11,353 nt of DNA from an uncultured Erysipelotrichaceae bacterium (GTDB lineage Bacteria; Bacillota_I; Bacilli_A; Erysipelotrichales; Erysipelotrichaceae): the NCBI GenBank assembly GCA_905201565.1, contig CAJKOS010000049.1, forward strand, positions 1-11,353, in the 5' to 3' direction. Shown piece by piece: positions 7,091 to 11,353 of the stretch. Numbering within the stretch: position 1 is the stretch's first letter; each line of letters starts with the position of its first letter. Both the position numbers and the translations under genes were made by a program. The notes beneath the pieces were generated by a model. That model saw nothing but the letters and a program-made list of their open reading frames with translations. It did not search any database and was not told where the DNA came from.

Positions 7091-7927
7091 ATGATTGAAA
7101 CAATGAAAATTCTGGCATGTGATATTGATGGAACACTCTGTCCAAAAGGTGAACTGTTGATGCCCAAAACAAAGCAGAGCATCATCCGCCTCCATAATGA
7201 AGGTGTGCTCTTTGGACCAGCTTCTGGAAGACCAGTAGACAGCCGTATCCTTTCCAAGGCAGAGGAATGGGGACTTGGCTTTGAATTCGATTTTGCGATT
7301 GGTATGAACGGTGGCGAATTATACGAAAAGGAAACTGGAAAAGTAGAGAAATACTGGCTGTTGTCCCGGGAAAACATCCGCCGCATTCTCACCTTTTTGC
7401 AGCCATTTGATATCAATGCCATCGTCTACGTAGACGGTTATGAAGAAGTTAGAGCATTGCGCATGGATGATTTCATGATCGATTCAAAGAAAAGAAACCA
7501 TTCCCATGTCATCATAGGAGGCATTGACACACTTTCTGAATTTGACACAGGAAAAATCGAAGTACAGTTCAAAGAAACTGAACGTGAGGCAATTCTCAAA
7601 GCCATTAAAGAAAATGATGATCCGGCATGGCATATGGTACAAACCTTCCGCAATGAAGATCATTGCACATTTGAATTCCAAGATCCGCATGTAAATAAAG
7701 GTGTAGCATTAACAAAATATGCAGAACATCAAAACATTCCCTTAAGTGAAGTTATGGCATTTGGTGATCAGGACAACGATATTGGTCTCATCAACACTGC
7801 CGGCTGGGGTGTATGTATGTTAAACGGATGTGATGAAAGCAAGGCGGTTGCTCAGGCAATTACCGAACATCCAGTAGATGATGACGGCATTGGTCACTAT
7901 CTTGAAGATCATTGGTTCAATCGCTGA
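7091..7927 (+). CDS. Cof-type HAD-IIB family phosphatase
   Basis: A 278-residue cytosolic haloacid dehalogenase-superfamily phosphatase of the Cof/YidA group, which dephosphorylates sugar phosphates and similar small phosphates. All four motifs are visible: DIDGTL with nucleophile Asp11 and Asp13, Ser45 in ASGRP, Lys203 in NKG, and GDQDND with Asp226 and Asp230. The large C2B cap lies between about residues 80 and 195. The length is normal for the family. The start is the ATG at 7091, preceded by AGAGGA seven bases upstream; an in-frame ATG at 7061 lacks such a site. The gene stands alone, between the terminator of the phospholipase-like gene and its own. Its 3' end overlaps the convergent LysR gene by 11 bases. 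The substrate cannot be told from sequence. Confidence 0.93.
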   Translation: MIETMKILACDIDGTLCPKGELLMPKTKQSIIRLHNEGVLFGPASGRPVDSRILSKAEEWGLGFEFDFAIGMNGGELYEKETGKVEKYWLLSRENIRRILTFLQPFDINAIVYVDGYEEVRALRMDDFMIDSKKRNHSHVIIGGIDTLSEFDTGKIEVQFKETEREAILKAIKENDDPAWHMVQTFRNEDHCTFEFQDPHVNKGVALTKYAEHQNIPLSEVMAFGDQDNDIGLINTAGWGVCMLNGCDESKAVAQAITEHPVDDDGIGHYLEDHWFNR

Positions 7928-8837
7928 GGGAGGGACAGAAATTGTCCCTCTTTTGTTTTGTGACCTCCCTTGCTATAGAAAGAAACCGCTGTATATCCTC
8001 CTTATGCGCATCTGAACTGCGGTAGTAAATCCCAAATGGCACTCGCGGACTTTCACTCCATGAAACTACCGCAAGATCATCGACACCCATAGTCTGATAA
8101 AATGGCAATAATGCATATCCAGCACCAGCTTCCACAAGGAGTATTGCCTCCTGCGCAGAGTGTACAAAGATATTCTCAAGCGCATCATTAACAGGAAATA
8201 ACGTTCTTCCCCTGGCAAACGAATGGTCGAGCAGATATTGTGGAATATAGAAAATTGCCCGATGCGAATAGAATGCTTCTTGAGATACAGCCTTCATCCC
8301 TTCTTTGTACAAAGGATGGTCTTTTCGCATCACGCAATAAAACTGTTCATCATATAAATGAGAAAAGGTTATGGCACTGCTTGAAAACCGGGCATCGCGG
8401 ATCGCAAGAGCAACATCGATCATATAGGAAGACAGTTTTTCCAGATTGCTCGTTGTCTCGTTCATCTGTAATGCAGGCACAAATGCATGATCAGCAAGAA
8501 AAACCTCAAGAATCATTCTTAACAATTCTGACGCGCATGGATCTGTGTACCCAATTCCAAAACGCTTAGCCTTTGTTTTCTCAGCAATACGCAATCTGTT
8601 CTGTGCTTCCTGCAGAACTTTCAATACCGTCTGTGCATCTTCCAAAAAAGACATGCCTGCTTCTGTCAATACTACACGATGTGTCGTTCTGTCAAACAGC
8701 CTTACACCAAGCTCTTCTTCCAACGTCCTGATCTGTTTGGACACCGCCGGCTGAGTAATGTGCATCTTTTTTGCCGTCAGCATAAAATTCAATGTTTTAG
8801 CAAGTGTTACAAAGCATTCTAATTGAACCGTATTCAT
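7917..8837 (-). CDS. LysR family transcriptional regulator
   Basis: A 306-residue LysR-type regulator. The N-terminal winged helix-turn-helix is at 1-65: MNTVQLECFVTLAKTLNF, then ITQPAVSKQIRTLEEELG, then LFDRTTHRVVLTEAG. A linker helix to about 90 and a two-lobed effector-binding domain (about 91-295) follow. AGRUGGA-like site AGAGGA five bases before the ATG supports the start. It is divergent from the LamG-like gene and separated from it by 102 bases, the classic arrangement for a LysR regulator and its target; autoregulation is likely. The last 14 residues (TKQKRDNFCPSLSD) are partly encoded by the terminator hairpin of the convergent HAD gene, so this tail is probably shaped by RNA structure rather than protein function. 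No terminator of its own is seen. Confidence 0.95.
   Translation of the reverse strand: MNTVQLECFVTLAKTLNFMLTAKKMHITQPAVSKQIRTLEEELGVRLFDRTTHRVVLTEAGMSFLEDAQTVLKVLQEAQNRLRIAEKTKAKRFGIGYTDPCASELLRMILEVFLADHAFVPALQMNETTSNLEKLSSYMIDVALAIRDARFSSSAITFSHLYDEQFYCVMRKDHPLYKEGMKAVSQEAFYSHRAIFYIPQYLLDHSFARGRTLFPVNDALENIFVHSAQEAILLVEAGAGYALLPFYQTMGVDDLAVVSWSESPRVPFGIYYRSSDAHKEDIQRFLSIAREVTKQKRDNFCPSLSD
7930..7959 (+). terminator. Intrinsic terminator of the HAD phosphatase gene
   Basis: Perfect 8-bp stem GAGGGACA/TGTCCCTC around GAAAT, followed by TTTTGTTTT. It begins three bases after the TGA stop and lies wholly inside the coding end of the convergent LysR gene. It has no T run on the other strand. 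Confidence 0.88.
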
Positions 8838-8856
8838 GCAAATCCTCTGTTATTCC

Positions 8857-8888
8857 AAATTGTTATAATCAATAAAATAATACAATTT
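8857..8888. promoter_or_regulatory. Candidate LysR operator between lysR-type gene and LamG-like gene
   Basis: ATTG-N7-CAAT at 8859-8873 is a perfect dyad containing the T-N11-A signature of LysR boxes. A further inverted match CAATTT at 8883-8888 mirrors AAATTG at 8857-8862. On the minus strand the dyad core gives TATAAC, a possible -10 of the LysR gene, so binding there could repress the regulator while activating the other gene. Confidence 0.5.
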
Positions 8889-8906
8889 CCCATGCCCCGA
8901 AAGCAA

Positions 8907-8915
8907 TACTATAGT
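8907..8915 (+). promoter_or_regulatory. Candidate -10 of the LamG-like gene
   Basis: Overlapping TACTAT and TATAGT hexamers lie about 25 to 33 bases before the start codon, without a recognisable TTGACA. A missing -35 fits a promoter that needs an activator such as the divergent LysR protein. Confidence 0.4.
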
Positions 8916-8939
8916 AAGAATATAAAAAAGGAGGCTCAC

Positions 8940-9878
8940 ATGAACAAAACCTATACAGTCATGACAATGAACAACAAGGAACTAAACATCGGTTCCATCT
9001 ATTTCACAAATGCTTACCTCTCTATAGCCACCTTCAATCCTGCCACAACAAAACCCTTTACGAAAGCCGAACGCGATAAGCTTCCCAAATCAGGCTTTAC
9101 CGCACCAGAAAATGGCGTGATTGCCATCTCATCTTTTGCTGAGAAAACAATTCTCTGGTTTGATAACGATGGAGCTAAGGCAATCACTTCTCATCATGAT
9201 CCGCTTTGCATCAATGGAAATAACATCTGCACAAATGAAGGAACGATAGTTGCGACCGCTATTTCAACCCTCAGGAAAATTGATCTTGAAGCAGCAAAAC
9301 TACGCACTTTCCATACCGCCTGTAAAAAACTTGAAGACGGCATTATCAGCGCTTATAAAACAGACAAACTCGAAGACACTGACTGCAACTCCCTTGTTGT
9401 GATCGATGGTATCCATTTCAAGAATGCCATCATCGAATATGACTGCAAGGCAGATTTATTATCCGATGCCAAAGAATCAGCCCGCGGATTCCTCGGCATA
9501 GGTTTCCGTATATCAGATGACACTTCTCATTTTGAAGGATATTACATCCGCACAACCAATGGCAAATATTGTACGGATCCCGTCCGCAAGGCTCATGGCT
9601 GCCAATACTTCGCTTATCCAGGTTATGTATGGCATTACCTGCGCGAATTCAACTATGAAGGCTATGAAGCACCGGTTTCTACCATTGCGCTACATGAGTG
9701 GGCACATGTCAAAGTGGAACTGCTAGATGATACCGCAAAGTTCTATGTCGATGATACGCTAGTACTTACCATGGAACATAACTTCTTCCATGATCCTGTG
9801 TCAGGTAACTTCGGCTTTTTCATCGATATGGGAACTATGGCTTACTTCAAGAACCTGTATATAGAAATCCTTGACTGA
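8940..9878 (+). CDS. Uncharacterised protein with C-terminal LamG/DUF1080-like domain
   Basis: I do not recognise this 312-residue protein as a named family. The start at 8940 has an excellent ribosome site (AAAAAAGGAGG, five bases away); an in-frame ATG at 8823 would run through the operator region. The N-terminal 150 residues show no motif I know and include Cys90, Cys97 and Cys128. From about residue 153 the pattern is that of a concanavalin-like beta-sandwich (LamG or DUF1080/3-keto-disaccharide hydrolase type). Supporting segments are IHFKNAIIEYDC, GFLGIGFRISDD, FEGYYIRTTNGK, WAHVKVELLDDTAKFYVDD and GNFGFFIDMGTMAYFKNLYIEI. Such domains bind or act on carbohydrates, often outside the cell, yet no signal peptide or anchor is present. 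Its dedicated LysR regulator suggests an inducible function, perhaps recognition or processing of a sugar. It has its own terminator, so it is probably the only gene in its transcript. Confidence 0.8.
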   Translation: MNKTYTVMTMNNKELNIGSIYFTNAYLSIATFNPATTKPFTKAERDKLPKSGFTAPENGVIAISSFAEKTILWFDNDGAKAITSHHDPLCINGNNICTNEGTIVATAISTLRKIDLEAAKLRTFHTACKKLEDGIISAYKTDKLEDTDCNSLVVIDGIHFKNAIIEYDCKADLLSDAKESARGFLGIGFRISDDTSHFEGYYIRTTNGKYCTDPVRKAHGCQYFAYPGYVWHYLREFNYEGYEAPVSTIALHEWAHVKVELLDDTAKFYVDDTLVLTMEHNFFHDPVSGNFGFFIDMGTMAYFKNLYIEILD

Positions 9879-9930
9879 CACATGCGGTATTTGCTCAATT
9901 TGTACTTGATTACTTCATACATTACTTTCA

Positions 9931-9968
9931 GGCTTGTGCATAGATATGACAATGCACAAGTCTTTTCC
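9931..9968 (+). terminator. Intrinsic terminator of the LamG-like gene
   Basis: CTTGTGCAT pairs perfectly with ATGCACAAG, extended by G-C and G-U pairs to 11 bp. The loop is ten bases and is followed by TTTTCCTT. It lies about 50 bases after the stop. The AT-rich stretch from here to 10102 holds no gene that I can see, only a small ATGTAT-N4-ATACAT dyad at 10004-10019. Confidence 0.82.
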
Positions 9969-10102
9969 TTATATATCCCATCTTCTTCATTGTCATTCAC
10001 ATTATGTATGCTAATACATTCGAATTGATTGTACTGATCATAACAAAATCAAAGTATTTATTTAAACATCAGTGCCATCACAATTCTTAAAATAACCTGA
10101 TC

Positions 10103-10136
10103 AAAAGCAGAGACTATCTTTCAGATAATCTCTGCT
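10103..10136 (-). terminator. Intrinsic terminator of the feoB-yccF unit
   Basis: A 13-bp stem on the minus strand (AGCAGAGATTATC with GATAGTCTCTGCT, one T-G wobble) closes a five-base loop that contains the TGA stop of yccF, then TTTT. It converges on the LamG-like gene terminator. Confidence 0.85.
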
Positions 10137-10477
10137 CCAAATGGACAAAGTGATAGCCCCGCCAGCTTGAAAAACTGCAAGCCAAAGGGAATACCGATAA
10201 TGGTTATGCAAAGAAGAACTCCCCATATTGCATGAAATAACGCAAGTGGTATGCCAATGATCAGCCATACAATATTGGCAAGAAAGGAAACAACACCACC
10301 CGTTCTTACCACCTGCTTACCAAAGGGAAACAGGGAAAGCTGGGCAATCTTGAAACACTGCATACCAACCGGAATACCGACGATGGTCAAACAGCATAAT
10401 AATCCTGCAGCCAGCCAGGAAATACAGCTTTCAATACCACCAAATATAATCCATAACAAATTACCGAGAAATGTCAT
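10121..10477 (-). CDS. yccF: YccF domain-containing membrane protein
   Basis: A small inner-membrane protein of 118 residues in the YccF (DUF307) family, whose biochemical role is not established. It contains two copies of the YccF domain. Residues 26-56 include LTIVGIPVGMQCFKIAQLSL and PFGKQ; residues 88-118 include ITIIGIPFGLQFFKLAGLSL and PFGAE. Each copy comprises a hydrophobic segment, a GIP turn and a PFG motif. Its ATG overlaps the feoB stop (ATGA, 10477-10474), so it is translated with FeoB; a weak GGTGG precedes it. A longer reading frame starts at 10612 but overlaps feoB by 139 bases and lacks family likeness. Its position suggests a membrane partner of ferrous iron uptake, which is inference. 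The terminator hairpin includes its stop. Confidence 0.9.
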   Translation of the reverse strand: MTFLGNLLWIIFGGIESCISWLAAGLLCCLTIVGIPVGMQCFKIAQLSLFPFGKQVVRTGGVVSFLANIVWLIIGIPLALFHAIWGVLLCITIIGIPFGLQFFKLAGLSLCPFGAEII

Positions 10478-11353
10478 ACGATACCCACCATCAAAAATAA
10501 CAGCTTCACCACAAATGCCACAATCCAGGCAACCACGCACTGGAAGAAGATGACAAAAAACATCCACTTTGTGCCAAGTTCCCGCTTCACTGCAGTCACC
10601 GTCGCAACACATGGTGTATAGAGAAGTGAGAACACAAGAAGTGCCACTACAGAACCGATGGAAAGCAGTGCTGTCAGTGTTGGTGTATCAATTAACATAC
10701 CAATGGTTGCGACCACACTCTCCTTTGCCATAAACCCAGTCAGCAGTGCGCTGGCAATGCGCCAGTCTCCAAAGCCAAGCGGTTTGAATATTGGCGCTAT
10801 CCATCCGGCAAGGACGGAAAGGATGCTGTTTTGGGAATCCTCGACAACATTGAAAGAGAAGTCAAATGTCTGTAAGAACCAGACGACAATTGTCGCAAGG
10901 AAGATAATCGTAAATGCCCTCTGCAGGAAGTCCTTGCTCTTTTCCCATAACAACTGCAATACATTGCGCACACCTGGCAGTCTGTAATTAGGCAGTTCCA
11001 TGACAAATGGTACGGCATCCCCTTTGAACATGGTCTTATTCATCAACAATGCCACCACAATTGCCATAACGATGCCAAGCACATAGAGCGATATCATCGC
11101 AAGTCCTGCATACTGTCCAAAGAAGGCAGCACAGAAGAAGCCATAGATTGGCAGCTTCGCCGAACAGGAGAAGTATGGGGTGAGCAGGATGGTCATCCGT
11201 CTGTCCCTTTCCGAGGAAAGTGTACGGCTTGCCATAACCGCAGGAACAGAACAGCCAAAGCCCATTAACATCGGCACAATACTTCTGCCAGACAAACCAA
11301 TCTTTCGTAACAGCTTATCCATCACAAAGGCAATACGTGCCATGTAGCCACTG
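10474..11353 (-). CDS. feoB: Ferrous iron transporter FeoB, C-terminal part
   Basis: The last 293 codons of FeoB, the GTP-dependent Fe(II) uptake protein of the cytoplasmic membrane; the N-terminal G domain and first membrane helices lie beyond the right edge. The fragment opens with SGYMARIAFVMDKLLRKIGLSG and the first Gate motif GFGCSVPA, with its conserved Cys. TLSSERDRRM and several hydrophobic segments follow, then FMAKESVVATIGML and the second Gate motif YTPCVATVTA with its Cys. The protein ends just after the last helix without a cytosolic extension. It is coupled to yccF by a four-base overlap. No feoA or feoC is seen on this side; promoter and any Fur box would be outside the window. 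Confidence 0.95.
   Translation of the reverse strand, partial: SGYMARIAFVMDKLLRKIGLSGRSIVPMLMGFGCSVPAVMASRTLSSERDRRMTILLTPYFSCSAKLPIYGFFCAAFFGQYAGLAMISLYVLGIVMAIVVALLMNKTMFKGDAVPFVMELPNYRLPGVRNVLQLLWEKSKDFLQRAFTIIFLATIVVWFLQTFDFSFNVVEDSQNSILSVLAGWIAPIFKPLGFGDWRIASALLTGFMAKESVVATIGMLIDTPTLTALLSIGSVVALLVFSLLYTPCVATVTAVKRELGTKWMFFVIFFQCVVAWIVAFVVKLLFLMVGIV

Noticed and set aside
9691..9707. HEWAH (residues 252-256) in the LamG-like protein, which fits the HExxH zinc protease motif.
   Set aside because: It falls in a beta-strand segment (HEWAHVKVELLDD) equivalent to the 'eW..vki' strand of LamG/DUF1080 domains, and no third zinc ligand or helix context is visible. It is taken as chance.
10004..10019. 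ATGTAT-N4-ATACAT dyad in the gap after the LamG-like gene.
   Set aside because: It is short, in AT-rich sequence between two converging terminators, with no gene to regulate; probably chance.
10477..10612. N-terminal extension of the YccF reading frame.
   Set aside because: It overlaps conserved feoB sequence in another frame and adds non-membrane residues absent from the family; the ATGA start is better.

Overview
The window looks like ordinary chromosome of a low-to-mid GC Gram-positive bacterium (Bacillota). The UvrX/YqjW-type polymerase next to a YolD-like gene, the DegV-type protein, the GGAGG-type ribosome binding sites and the frequent intrinsic terminators all point that way. TGA is used as a stop and the standard code fits. 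An Erysipelotrichia-like host is a guess from protein flavour only. No rRNA, tRNA, CRISPR array, insertion sequence or phage structural gene is visible.

Layout. (1) 1-1796, minus strand: a translesion-synthesis cassette read as small zinc-ribbon protein, UmuC-like Y-family polymerase, then YolD-like protein (cut by the window edge). The genes are joined by ATGA overlaps. (2) 1844-2757, minus: a DegV-family (FakB-like) fatty-acid-binding protein with its own promoter, a dyad within that promoter, and a terminator. (3) 2774-6012, minus: a probable three-gene unit of GT39-like membrane glycosyltransferase, alpha/beta-hydrolase esterase and metallo-beta-lactamase-fold hydrolase. The last two are coupled by TGATG. 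(4) 6119-6998, plus: a cytosolic zinc-dependent phospholipase C-like protein, divergent from unit 3. (5) 7053-7959, plus: a Cof-type HAD phosphatase whose terminator lies inside the coding end of the convergent LysR gene. (6) 7917-9968: a LysR regulator divergent from a previously unassigned protein with a C-terminal LamG/DUF1080-like beta-sandwich, with a candidate LysR operator between them. (7) 10106-11353, minus: the 3' half of feoB (ferrous iron transporter) coupled by ATGA to a small YccF-family membrane protein.

How the genes work together. The polymerase cassette is a damage-tolerance module: the polymerase carries a sliding-clamp binding motif (QLDLF), and the two small partners are candidate regulators or cofactors. 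Units 2-4 share a loose lipid/envelope theme (fatty acid binding, ester hydrolysis, polyprenyl-sugar transfer, phospholipase-like fold), but a shared pathway is only inference. The LysR/LamG pair is the most likely place for an unrecognised function: a dedicated regulator facing one gene of unknown role. FeoB with YccF suggests a membrane partner for iron uptake. Coding density is very high. Four of the five terminators overlap, or start within three bases of, the stop codon of the gene they serve. I found no clear new defence or mobile system.
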